A stretch of DNA of 19,909 bases from CAKOTZ01 sp964489885. Its GTDB lineage: Bacteria > Bacillota > Clostridia > TANB77 > CAG-508. Location of the stretch: contig CAZAZX010000018.1 in the NCBI GenBank assembly GCA_964489885.1, positions 1 through 19,909 of the forward strand. Reading direction: 5' to 3'. A program made the position numbers and the translations under genes. This document shows, in pieces, positions 6,238 through 13,454 of this stretch. The notes under the pieces are model-generated. The model made no database searches. It saw only the letters and a program-made list of their open reading frames with translations, and was not told the origin of the DNA. Position 1 is the first letter of the stretch. Every line of letters begins with the position of its first letter.

Positions 6238-8805
6238 TTATTTTGTTATCCATTTTACTAAATTCATATTTTCTTGATCTAAAAGCATTTCATGTTTAGG
6301 AACTACTCTAAAAGTATATCCATATTCACCACTTGAATTTAGTTTAATTTTTGCTTTATAGTTATATATTCTTTCGTTATCATTAGATTTTGCTAATTTC
6401 ATAGGAATTATACCAATTTTTTCTACATTACCATTTTGCATTATTTTTCCATAATAAACTTGACAACAAATGCTATTTGGGTCAATATTTGGTAATTTAA
6501 CATTACATTGAACATCTATACTATTTCCAGCATCAATATTTTTATTATTTATATTATTTTCTTGTTCAATTACTATTTCATCCCAGCATCTTGTTAAATT
6601 TTTTCTCCAATTATTAAATTCAACAACTTCATTTGTGTTGTTATAGTGTTGATTTGTAACATCACAAAGTGGTAAATATAGATTTTTTAGATAGTCTAAC
6701 ACCATTCTTGATGTACTAAATCTTCCAGCATTTGAAATTATAGAATTTTTCATAATTTTCATCCATTTTTCAGATATACCATTCTCATCTTGTTCGTAAT
6801 ATGCAGGAATTATTTCATTTTCAAGCACACTATATATGCTATTGCTATCTGCAATATCTTGTTCTTCATAAGATAAATATTCTTTATTTGTTCCTATAGT
6901 CCAACCATTTTCTTTGTTATATCCTTCAGCCCACCATCCATCTAGTACACTAAAATTAATTGCACCATTTATAGCAGCTTTTTGGCCACTTGTTCCAGAT
7001 GCTTCCATTGGTCTTCTAGGATTATTTAGCCAAACATCAACACCACTTACTAAATATCTAGCCATTTTTATATTATAATTTTCTAGTAAGAATATTTTTC
7101 CTTTAAATTGAGGTTTCATTGAAATTTCATGAATATATCTTATTAAATCTTGTCCTTCTTTATCTTGTGGATGTGCCTTGCCAGCAAATATAAATTGAAC
7201 AGGTCTTGATTCATCATTTAAAATTTCTGTTATTCTTTCTAAATCTTTAAAAATCAAAGTTGCTCTCTTATATGTTGCAAATCTTCTAGCAAATCCAATT
7301 GTTAATGCATTTGGATTTATTTTAGATAATATTTCTTTTACTGTATCATATCCAACAGAAGTATTTTTAAATCTTTCTATAACATTATCTTTTACAAGTT
7401 CTAATAATTTTTCTTTTCTTTCTTTATGAACATTCCATAATTCGTCATTAGGTATTTCATCAATTTTGTCCCATGTTGATTGTATATGTATATTGTCTTG
7501 CCAGTATGGTGTTAAATATTTATTATATAATTTTTTTAGTCCTGGTGCTAACCATGAACACGTATGAACACCATTAGTAACATACGTAATTGGAGCTTCA
7601 TTTGTAGCAATATTTGTCCATATATCCCCAAATAGTTCTCTTGAAACCGCACCATGTAATTCACTTACACCATTCTTTTTACCTGCAATTTTTAAAGCAA
7701 GTATTCCCATATTAAATCCAGGTTCTAAGCCTGTAGTGCATTTCATTCCAAGACGAAGGAAATCATCTCTATCAATTCTAAGTTTTCCCCAGAAATTACA
7801 GAAATATCTGTCTACTAATGAAATGTCAAATATATCATTGCCTGCTGGCACTGGAGTGTGTGTTGTAAATATTGTTTTTGCAGAAACTATATCTTTTGCT
7901 ATATCAAAAGCTACTTTTCTTTCTTCCATTATATCTTTTATCAATTCAACAGTTAGGAAAGAAGAATGTCCTTCATTCATATGGAAAACAGTAGGTTTAA
8001 TTCCAAGTGTTTTTAAAAGATGTGTTCCACCCATTCCAAGAATTATTTCTTGGCGAATTCTCATTTCTTTATCTCCACCATACAATTTTTTTGTTACTTC
8101 TCTATATTCTGGATTATTTTCTTCAATATCTGAATCCATTAAGTACAAAGTAACACGTCCTACATTTATTTTCCATATTTTTAAATATATATCTTCATTT
8201 GGAAATTTTATATTGATTTTTAAGTCTTTACCATCGTTTGTTTTTACTGGTATAATTGGTAAATTCTCTATTTCAAGATTTTGATATTCATTTTGTTGAA
8301 TACCGTTTTCATTTATTCTTTGATTGAAATATCCATTTTTATATAGTAAACCAACAGCAACAAATGGTAAACCTAAATCACTTGCAGACTTTAAATGATC
8401 TCCTGAAAGAATTCCCAATCCACCAGAATATATAGGTAAAATTTCATCTAAACCATATTCAGCAGAAAAATAGGCAATTAAATTTTTCTCTCTACTATTA
8501 GGATAATTCTTGTCATACCATGTATCTTTGCTGTTCATATAGTTGTCAAAATCAGATACTATTTTGTCATATTCTTTTAAAAAGTTTTTGTTATTTACTA
8601 ATTGTTCTAGCTTTTTTTGATCTACAAATTTTAAAAATTTAACTGGATTTTTTCCAATCTCCATCCATAAGTCCAAATCAATTTCCTTAAATAGCTTTAA
8701 AAATTCTGTATTCCAAGACCACCAAAGATTATTTGCTATTTCATCTAATCTATTAATTCTTTTTGGTAACTGTGGATTAACAGTAATTCTGTTAAAAACA
8801 TACAT
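6238..8805 (-). CDS. glgP: alpha-glucan (glycogen) phosphorylase, GT35, DUF3417 type
   Basis: Releases glucose-1-phosphate from glycogen or maltodextrins by phosphorolysis, using pyridoxal phosphate. The N-terminus (RINRLDEIANNLWWSWN) is the DUF3417 region typical of the non-classical alpha-glucan phosphorylases (TIGR02094 group). The middle holds FSAEYGLDEILPIYSGGLG and the FTTHTPVPAGND motif. The PLP region reads EASGTSGQKAAINGA, with the probable Schiff-base Lys near residue 607, followed by LDGWWAEG. At 855 residues the length is normal for the group; the last 100 or so residues form a divergent beta-rich tail. Start: AGAGGAGGAA lies 7 bases before the ATG. It is the first gene of the operon with pyk and metG, behind a consensus promoter at 8858-8886. 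Confidence 0.95.
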   Translation of the reverse strand: MYVFNRITVNPQLPKRINRLDEIANNLWWSWNTEFLKLFKEIDLDLWMEIGKNPVKFLKFVDQKKLEQLVNNKNFLKEYDKIVSDFDNYMNSKDTWYDKNYPNSREKNLIAYFSAEYGLDEILPIYSGGLGILSGDHLKSASDLGLPFVAVGLLYKNGYFNQRINENGIQQNEYQNLEIENLPIIPVKTNDGKDLKINIKFPNEDIYLKIWKINVGRVTLYLMDSDIEENNPEYREVTKKLYGGDKEMRIRQEIILGMGGTHLLKTLGIKPTVFHMNEGHSSFLTVELIKDIMEERKVAFDIAKDIVSAKTIFTTHTPVPAGNDIFDISLVDRYFCNFWGKLRIDRDDFLRLGMKCTTGLEPGFNMGILALKIAGKKNGVSELHGAVSRELFGDIWTNIATNEAPITYVTNGVHTCSWLAPGLKKLYNKYLTPYWQDNIHIQSTWDKIDEIPNDELWNVHKERKEKLLELVKDNVIERFKNTSVGYDTVKEILSKINPNALTIGFARRFATYKRATLIFKDLERITEILNDESRPVQFIFAGKAHPQDKEGQDLIRYIHEISMKPQFKGKIFLLENYNIKMARYLVSGVDVWLNNPRRPMEASGTSGQKAAINGAINFSVLDGWWAEGYNKENGWTIGTNKEYLSYEEQDIADSNSIYSVLENEIIPAYYEQDENGISEKWMKIMKNSIISNAGRFSTSRMVLDYLKNLYLPLCDVTNQHYNNTNEVVEFNNWRKNLTRCWDEIVIEQENNINNKNIDAGNSIDVQCNVKLPNIDPNSICCQVYYGKIMQNGNVEKIGIIPMKLAKSNDNERIYNYKAKIKLNSSGEYGYTFRVVPKHEMLLDQENMNLVKWITK

Positions 8806-8857
8806 TTACACTTCCTCCTCTGTATCTTAAAACTTTATCTTCTTGTTTATCTCAAAT

Positions 8858-8886
8858 ATTATATATTAATAAAATTAATTGGTCAA
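8858..8886 (-). promoter_or_regulatory. sigma-A promoter of the glgP-pyk-metG operon
   Basis: Minus-strand TTGACC (8881-8886), a 17-base spacer, and TATAAT (8858-8863), about 52 bases before the glgP start codon. No operator, such as a catabolite-response element, was recognised. Confidence 0.8.
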
Positions 8887-8915
8887 TGCTTTTATTCCAT
8901 TAAATTTGTTTTTCG

Positions 8916-8963
8916 TGCAAAAAATGACGTAGTTGTTGCACAACAGCTACGTCATTTTTTGCA
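8916..8963 (-). terminator. terminator after toxN, possibly bidirectional
   Basis: A near-perfect hairpin with 8916-8938 pairing to 8941-8963 (one G-U pair, tiny loop), GC core TGACGTAG / CTACGTCA. On the minus strand the descending arm continues into TTTTTT, as in intrinsic terminators. The complementary A-run makes it work on the plus strand as well. The toxN stop codon TGA lies inside the stem. It insulates the glgP operon from toxN transcription. Confidence 0.8.
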
Positions 8964-9455
8964 AGTTTTTTCATTTATCCATTCATCACATTTTTCTTGT
9001 AACAGTGTAAAATTACATGTTCTCATTAGTACATTTGTATCCAAATAACCCTTCCAATACATTTTTTGAAAATTATCTACCTTTTTTAATAGTCGTCTTC
9101 TATCATTGTTTATGAAAGTTATTTGTTCAGTTAACAATTTTTTATATTTTTTATCTTTTGTTACTGAAAGTGCTTCTGTAAGTTCTTCTATTGGTACTGG
9201 TATCATATTATTTATATTTATTATTCCTAACTCCCCATTTTTTATTTTATATATGTCTATTTGCTTTGGATTCATTTTTAAATGCTTTTCTTTTGGAGAT
9301 GATAATGGTACAAAATAGTTTCTATTATTGAATGTATAAACAACTCCAATATATGGTCTTGTATGATTCTTGTTGTAATAAATATTTTTATCAAATTTTC
9401 TTAAATAGTCTATATATGTATCAGTAATATAATATAATTTTAATAAATTAGCCAT
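8952..9455 (-). CDS. toxN: type III toxin ToxN / AbiQ-family endoribonuclease
   Basis: Toxin of a type III toxin-antitoxin system; family members are endoribonucleases held inactive by repeats of an antitoxin RNA and often cause abortive phage infection. The 167-residue length is normal. The N-terminal half shows the family pattern: YYITDTYIDYLRKFD, RPYIGV (33-38), then FVPLSSPKEKH with S52/S53, matching the Ser critical in ToxN and AbiQ (from memory), followed by INNMIPVP. The C-terminal half is helical and Lys-rich. AAGGA lies about 9 bases before the ATG. Directly upstream come an intrinsic terminator and four 36-nt repeats behind a consensus promoter. This order (promoter, repeats, terminator, toxin) is diagnostic of the type. 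Expression is expected by read-through of the leaky terminator. Confidence comes from protein pattern and architecture together. Confidence 0.93.
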   Translation of the reverse strand: MANLLKLYYITDTYIDYLRKFDKNIYYNKNHTRPYIGVVYTFNNRNYFVPLSSPKEKHLKMNPKQIDIYKIKNGELGIININNMIPVPIEELTEALSVTKDKKYKKLLTEQITFINNDRRRLLKKVDNFQKMYWKGYLDTNVLMRTCNFTLLQEKCDEWINEKTCKK

Positions 9456-9504
9456 TAAATCAATCCTTTTATATTAAATATAAAAATCTTGTTGCTTTCG
9501 CAAT

Positions 9505-9540
9505 CAAAAAGAGTATGGTAAAATAAAATTACCATACTCT
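9505..9540 (-). terminator. toxI-toxN intrinsic terminator
   Basis: A perfect 11-bp stem (AGAGTATGGTA at 9510-9520 with TACCATACTCT at 9530-9540) and a nine-base loop, followed on the minus strand by TTTTT. It lies right after the last ToxI repeat and 54 bases before toxN. In type III systems this position sets the excess of antitoxin RNA over toxin mRNA. Confidence 0.9.
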
Positions 9541-9693
9541 AACTTTTTTAAGTCCCTACTATGGCAAGGGTATTCCGACTTTTTTAAGTTCCTACTATGG
9601 CAAGGATATTCCAACTTTTTTAAGTTCCTACTATGGCAAGGATATTCCAACTTTTTTAAGTTCCTACTATGGCAAGGATATTCCAACTTTTTT
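9541..9693 (-). ncRNA. toxI: ToxI antitoxin RNA, four 36-nt tandem repeats
   Basis: Four direct repeats of exactly 36 nt (9541-9576, 9577-9612, 9613-9648, 9649-9684) plus a nine-base partial fifth (9685-9693). The two promoter-proximal units are identical; the third differs by one base and the toxin-proximal one by two. In the sense direction each unit contains UCCU and AGGA blocks that can pair, and an A-run suited to ToxN self-processing. Family knowledge: ToxN cuts its own antitoxin precursor into single repeats that fold as pseudoknots and inhibit the toxin. Unit length and copy number are in the known range (about 34-36 nt, 3-5 copies). The minus-strand reading frame across the repeats exists only because 36 is divisible by three, and is rejected as a protein. 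Confidence 0.9.
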
Positions 9694-9702
9694 GTTATAT
9701 TT

Positions 9703-9731
9703 ATTATATTATCTTTTTTGAATAATGTCAA
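9703..9731 (-). promoter_or_regulatory. consensus promoter of toxIN
   Basis: Minus-strand TTGACA (9726-9731), 17 bases, TATAAT (9703-9708): a full consensus match. The predicted start near 9696 falls at the edge of the first ToxI repeat, so the transcript would have almost no leader. This suits a highly expressed antitoxin RNA. Confidence 0.88.
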
Positions 9732-9922
9732 TTATAATCATATAATAAATATATATTAGTATATGTGAATTTTCATCAATTATTTTGCAATACATTACAT
9801 GATTTAGAAATAATCTTTATAGCAAGAATATACCGCAATTACACTCTTGTTTTTTGCAATTTTTATTTCATTTTTTCCTTTTTTCATGTTACTATTTTAT
9901 GATATCCGATTTTATGTAAAAT

Positions 9923-9951
9923 TTGATTTTTTGCTATAAAAATGGTATAAT
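9923..9951 (+). promoter_or_regulatory. promoter of the GC-rich membrane-protein gene
   Basis: Plus-strand TTGATT (9923-9928), a 17-base spacer, TATAAT (9946-9951), about 44 bases before the start codon. The promoter itself is AT-rich like the host DNA, while the gene it drives is not. It is divergent from the toxIN promoter; the 190 or so bases between them show nothing else recognisable. Confidence 0.7.
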
Positions 9952-9995
9952 AAGTATAGATTGAATGTTTTTTATAAGAGAAAGGGTATGGTAAA

Positions 9996-10373
9996 ATGAG
10001 ACGGTTAAGCATTTATGGTTGGGCGTTACTTTTAGTTTTTACGGCGTTTGTCGTATTAGTGAGTGCGCCGATTGTTCACAACGGCTCCATGTTGCTGAGC
10101 ACGAATTTCGATGTTTGGGATTACCAGTCAGATTCGAGGCTCTGGCAAAATCCAGAGTTAACGAACGCCATCTCAGATGAGATTGCTTATCGGCAGGAAA
10201 TGGCTAGCAGCAACGATTTCTGGGCGTCTTTTATGTTCGGTAACCGTTGGACGCTTTGGTTGCCTGTGTTTATTTTCGGAGGTATTGTTCCCTTAGTAAT
10301 TTATGCGAAGGCAATCTTCAACATCGTTCGTCTTTTCAAAAATGGCGAACTCAGTTTGAACCCGTTCCACTGA
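9996..10373 (+). CDS. small two-helix membrane protein of foreign composition
   Basis: Unrecognised protein of 125 residues. One hydrophobic helix lies near residues 6-28 and a second near 85-108. Between them is a loop rich in Asn, Asp, Ser and Trp (about 30-84). A basic short tail (RLFKNGELSLNPFH) follows, suggesting a small integral membrane protein. AAAGGG lies 9 bases before the ATG. The codons stand apart from all neighbours: CGT, CGG, GCG, TTC, AAC and GAC are common, and the gene is visibly richer in GC than the surrounding DNA. It forms a self-contained unit with its own promoter and a strong terminator. The neighbour across the divergent gap is the toxIN locus. This fits recent horizontal acquisition. 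No function is proposed. Confidence 0.8.
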   Translation: MRRLSIYGWALLLVFTAFVVLVSAPIVHNGSMLLSTNFDVWDYQSDSRLWQNPELTNAISDEIAYRQEMASSNDFWASFMFGNRWTLWLPVFIFGGIVPLVIYAKAIFNIVRLFKNGELSLNPFH

Positions 10374-10401
10374 TGTTTCGAAAAATCTGTTTTTCTCTCG
10401 A

Positions 10402-10433
10402 ATGCTCTCCTAATTAGGAGGGCATATTTTTTT
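10402..10433 (+). terminator. terminator of the GC-rich gene
   Basis: An 11-bp stem (ATGCTCTCCTA with TAGGAGGGCAT, one G-T pair, loop AT) at 10402-10425, followed by ATTTTTTT. A textbook intrinsic terminator 28 bases after the stop. Confidence 0.9.
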
Positions 10434-10487
10434 GTTTTCAAGCATAAACATTAAGAAAAGTTATAATTCAATTTTAGGAGGATGTTT

Positions 10488-11042
10488 ATGTTTATCTATA
10501 ATTTTAAATTAAGCAAGACAAATATTTTTAAAATATTTTTTGTTATAGCTGTAATAATATTATTTATTCTTTTTATAATTTCTGCATATAAAATATATTC
10601 GACAGGTAAAAGCACAAATACTATACTACCTTCGTCAACTGACGTTGCAGAAATTACTACACAGAATTATACAAACATTTTAAAAACAGTTCATGAAAAT
10701 ATTGATACCTACGTTGGGCAAAAAATTAAATTTAGTGGTTATATTTATAAAGCAGAAGATTTTAATAAAAACCAATTTGTATTGGCAAGAGATATGTTAA
10801 TAAATGACAATAAGCAAAGTTTAATTGTTGGATTTTTATGTGAATGTAAAAATGCTGATGATCTTCCAGATAAATCTTGGGTTGAAATTACAGGAACAAT
10901 TACAAAAGGAGATTATCATGGAAGTATTCCAATAATAAAAGTTAAAGAAATAAATCAAATAGAAAAACCTCAAGATGAATTCGTTTATCCTCCAGATGAT
11001 AACTACCTTCCAACTTCTGCACTTGCATATACTGAAAATTAA
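10488..11042 (+). CDS. DUF1980 (TIGR03943/YcgQ-like) C-terminal domain protein
   Basis: Protein of 184 residues with one N-terminal membrane helix (about residues 14-34) and a soluble domain facing out. Residues about 60-165 match the pattern of the DUF1980/TIGR03943 family: YVGQKIKFSGYIYKAEDFNK, FVLAR, GFLCECKNADDL, WVEITGTI, IPIIKVKEI and a final FVYPP. In that family the domain normally follows a multi-helix membrane part and is encoded beside a DUF318 permease. Here the long membrane part and the permease are absent, and the usual CC of the ARxxISCC motif is replaced by LINDN. Two ATGs are possible; AGGAGG touches the first (10482) and sits 6 bases before the second (10488), which is chosen. 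A TATAAT at 10462-10467 may be its -10 box, with no good -35. Substrate unknown. Confidence 0.85.
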   Translation: MFIYNFKLSKTNIFKIFFVIAVIILFILFIISAYKIYSTGKSTNTILPSSTDVAEITTQNYTNILKTVHENIDTYVGQKIKFSGYIYKAEDFNKNQFVLARDMLINDNKQSLIVGFLCECKNADDLPDKSWVEITGTITKGDYHGSIPIIKVKEINQIEKPQDEFVYPPDDNYLPTSALAYTEN

Positions 11043-11044
11043 AA

Positions 11045-11074
11045 AATGGTAACATTTAAGTTACCATTATTTTT
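11045..11074 (+). terminator. terminator after the DUF1980 gene
   Basis: A nine-bp stem AATGGTAAC (11045-11053) with GTTACCATT (11060-11068), loop ATTTAA, then ATTTTT on the plus strand. The A-run before it (AAAAA at 11041) lets it also serve the converging AI-2E gene that stops at 11098. Confidence 0.8.
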
Positions 11075-11097
11075 AATTTTTGTTTTTTAGTTTTATT

Positions 11098-12195
11098 TCA
11101 CTTTCTATCTACTATACTCTTTACAAAACCATAATCTATCATCTTACCATATACATTTTTTAAAATAATCAAAGCAATTGGTCCTAAAATAAGCCCAATT
11201 ACACCACTAATCTTAAAACCTGTATACATTGCAATCAGTGTAAATATTGGATGTATTCCAATTTGATTACTAACAATTTTAGGTTCTAAAAGCTGACGAA
11301 CAAGTGTTAATATTGCAAGAATAACTAACAAACCTATCGCTAATTTTATATCACCATTTAAAGCAGATATAATAGCCCAGGGTACAATCACTGAGCCAGA
11401 GCCCAAAATAGGTAAAGCATCAACAAAGCCAATACCTAATGCTATTAGCAATGGATATTGCACATTTAATCCGATAAATTTAAGAATATATAAGCCAATT
11501 AGTACTTGAAAAAAAGCAATTATTATTAAAATTGCTTCTGCTTTAATATAACCACCAAGAGATGACATAAGACCATTTGTATGTGTCTTTATTTTCTTTA
11601 CCCATGTTTTAGGAAGATGATGCTCAAATTGATCTAAAATATACAATCTGTCAGCACATATAAAATATGTAGCAAGCAGTGTAATTATAATATAAATACA
11701 AATTGCAGGTATCTTAGATAGTGTTTGAACCATCGAATTTAAAAAATTCTTAATTGCATTTGATGTAACTCCCAATAAATCCTGTGTTGAATTTTGCAAA
11801 ACATCTGAAACCTCTCCAGATAGCTGTAATTTATTAAAATCTATTTTGTTAATTAGACCTTGAGCAAAATCATTAATTTTAGTTGTATAATTATTTAAGT
11901 CTTGTAGTAAATTAGAAGACTCTGAAATTAAAGTTGCTATTCCACCCACTATAAGTCCAATGATTATTGCTGAAACCAAAGAAAGAACAACAATTGCAGA
12001 TGTTTTTCTTTGTAGTTTTGAATGCTTATTAAGCCATCTTACTAAAGGTTCAATTGCTGAAGCAATTAAAAAAGCTATAATAAAAGGCAAATAAAAAAAT
12101 GACAGCTTAATTGCAAAATATATGATTACAATACTTAATAAGAGGAGCAATAGTCTTTTAAAGACTTTGCTCCAATATCCCATATCAATTACCAA
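11098..12195 (-). CDS. AI-2E family transporter, YtvI-like
   Basis: Polytopic membrane protein of 365 residues in the AI-2 exporter superfamily (PF01594). Helices cluster at the N-terminus (about 13-45), then SAIEPLVRWLNKHSK and a helix pair, a long polar segment (about 90-150) and a C-terminal helix group containing GFVDALPILGSGSVIVPWA and LEPKIVSNQIGIHP, both typical of the family. The general shape resembles the sporulation protein YtvI, but that subtype is an inference; the transported molecule is unknown. The start is ambiguous: TTG at 12195 has GGTGGTG about 8 bases upstream, while the ATG at 12183 has no clear site. It follows the CBS-domain gene by 22 bases, likely one transcript. Confidence 0.88.
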   Translation of the reverse strand: MVIDMGYWSKVFKRLLLLLLSIVIIYFAIKLSFFYLPFIIAFLIASAIEPLVRWLNKHSKLQRKTSAIVVLSLVSAIIIGLIVGGIATLISESSNLLQDLNNYTTKINDFAQGLINKIDFNKLQLSGEVSDVLQNSTQDLLGVTSNAIKNFLNSMVQTLSKIPAICIYIIITLLATYFICADRLYILDQFEHHLPKTWVKKIKTHTNGLMSSLGGYIKAEAILIIIAFFQVLIGLYILKFIGLNVQYPLLIALGIGFVDALPILGSGSVIVPWAIISALNGDIKLAIGLLVILAILTLVRQLLEPKIVSNQIGIHPIFTLIAMYTGFKISGVIGLILGPIALIILKNVYGKMIDYGFVKSIVDRK

Positions 12196-12217
12196 ATTTT
12201 ATACACCACCATAAAAA

Positions 12218-12664
12218 TTATGCTTTATTTTTTATATGGTCTCCTTTACATTTGCATATACACTCTAAAGTATCGCCAAGTTTTTCATCATTAATATCTG
12301 AATTTATAGCTATATTCCCTAAACTTACAATACCTACAACATTTTCTCCTCTTACAACTGGAACTCTTCTTATTTGATTTTCAGCCATTACTTGTGCTAC
12401 ATCTTTAATGTCAGCATCTTGTGAAGTTTTTATAACTTTAGTTGTCATAATATCAGAAACAGGTGTTGATTTTGTATCTTTTTCACTTGCAATGCCTCTT
12501 AAAATAATATCTCTGTCTGTTAAAATTCCAACAATCTTTCCTGAATTATCGCATACTGGGACACAACCGATATGATTATCTCCCATTAACTTTGCTACAT
12601 CATAAATCATTGTTTCAGGTTTTACACAAACCACATCATCACTCATACAATCTTGTACTTTCAT
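12218..12664 (-). CDS. tandem CBS-domain protein
   Basis: Protein of 148 residues made almost entirely of two CBS domains (about residues 7-60 and 72-125). These modules bind adenosine nucleotides and sense energy state. Pattern evidence: DCMSDDVVCVKPE, HIGCVPVCD, IVGILTDRDIILRG, then DIMTTKVIKTSQD, QIRRVPVV, NVVGIVSLGNIA. A short Cys-rich end (CICKCKGD) may bind metal. AAAGGGTGA precedes the ATG by 10 bases. As the first gene of a pair with the AI-2E transporter, it may regulate that protein or act alone. Similar small two-CBS proteins, such as YhcV-like stress proteins, are common in Firmicutes. Confidence 0.92.
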   Translation of the reverse strand: MKVQDCMSDDVVCVKPETMIYDVAKLMGDNHIGCVPVCDNSGKIVGILTDRDIILRGIASEKDTKSTPVSDIMTTKVIKTSQDADIKDVAQVMAENQIRRVPVVRGENVVGIVSLGNIAINSDINDEKLGDTLECICKCKGDHIKNKA

Positions 12665-12758
12665 ATAATTAAATTCACCCTTTCAAAATTGCTAAAATAA
12701 ATATAATCATATTATGTACAATAATTGTAAATTTATAACATATATATTCCAAAATTCA

Positions 12759-13391
12759 TTAATAATACATATTTTCAGGATAGTTTATTTGAGAATAATT
12801 TCCCTGCATATATGGAAATGGCATTTCTTGTATTTGACCCCTACAATATTGTTGTCTTGGTGGACATGGTCTTTGAGGATATGGTCTTGGTGGTGAACAT
12901 GGTTTCTGTGGTTTTTGAGAAGAACAATTATTTGAATTTAGTACATCAATAAATTCTCTTATAATAAGTATTCTAATTAAATCATGTAAAATTGGATTTC
13001 TTTGTCTTGTTTGCCTTGACTGTTGATTTTTTTCATCCTTTGACCTTGAATTTGTATTAATTCCACTTGAAATTCTTGGTTCTAACTTCACTTCGCCACC
13101 TGCAGTTTCCTGTCTTTCATTTTCTAGTTGAACAAAAACTTCAGAGGTAAGTTCTTCTAAAATATCAGCATCAAGGTTTCTTGCGTTCTTTTTGCATACC
13201 TTACGAACTAATGGATAAACCTTTCTATACAAATCTGGATAAAGCCCTTCCATATTTCTATTCAAATTTTCTTTATCATCTGAAATTTCCTGATTGTTAT
13301 AATTGTATGTAGGCATCACCTCATAAACATACGGATTTTGTGATGGTCTTTGCATATTCCTCATATATTCTTCATAACTTTCATAATACAT
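12759..13391 (-). CDS. Tyr/Pro/Cys-rich coat-like protein
   Basis: Unrecognised protein of 210 residues. The N-terminus is rich in Tyr, Glu and Asn (MYYESYEEYMRNMQRP). A conserved-looking helical core follows near residues 50-90 (YPDLYRKVYPLVRKVCKKN, then EELTSEVFVQLE), then a charged Ser/Arg/Gln linker and another helix (HDLIRILIIREFIDVLN). The tail is rich in Pro, Cys, Arg and Tyr and ends NYPENMYY. Such tails are usual in spore coat or cortex-associated proteins of Clostridia; this is inference. AGGAGG lies 10 bases before the ATG. It starts 63 bases after the murD relic stop, with a possible TTCACA-17-TAATAT promoter between. The protein has no signal peptide, consistent with a protein assembled in the mother cell. 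Confidence 0.8.
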   Translation of the reverse strand: MYYESYEEYMRNMQRPSQNPYVYEVMPTYNYNNQEISDDKENLNRNMEGLYPDLYRKVYPLVRKVCKKNARNLDADILEELTSEVFVQLENERQETAGGEVKLEPRISSGINTNSRSKDEKNQQSRQTRQRNPILHDLIRILIIREFIDVLNSNNCSSQKPQKPCSPPRPYPQRPCPPRQQYCRGQIQEMPFPYMQGNYSQINYPENMYY

Positions 13392-13424
13392 AATAAAAAA
13401 ACCTCCTAATATATTTTGTGTTAT

Positions 13425-13453
13425 ATATTATTCGGCTTTCTATAATTTGTGAA
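13425..13453 (-). promoter_or_regulatory. possible promoter of the coat-like gene
   Basis: Minus-strand TTCACA (13448-13453), 17 bases, TAATAT (13425-13430). A moderate match. A sporulation sigma factor promoter would be expected if the product is a coat protein, but no clear sigma-E or sigma-K match was seen. Confidence 0.4.
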
Positions 13454-13454
13454 T

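Noticed and set aside
7736..8284. Plus-strand frame of 182 codons
   Set aside because: It is antisense to the middle of glgP, whose protein sequence is clearly conserved.
9541..9693. CRISPR array (36-nt repeats)
   Set aside because: The repeats are directly adjacent with no spacers, and no cas genes are present; a toxin gene of the right family follows.
9504..9731. A 75-residue minus-strand protein with LEYPCHSRNLKK repeats
   Set aside because: It lies exactly over the 36-nt ToxI repeats; 36 is a multiple of three, so the frame repeats by chance. It also runs through the promoter and the terminator.
9512..9995. Shared GTATGGTAAAAT in the ToxI terminator and before the GC-rich gene start
   Set aside because: It is only 12 bases with an AT-rich half; one copy is explained by the terminator stem and the other by a start region, so it is likely chance.
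12714..12896. Plus-strand Trp-rich frame of 60 codons
   Set aside because: It is antisense to the Pro/Cys-rich tail of the coat-like gene, where CCA/CCT codons read as TGG.
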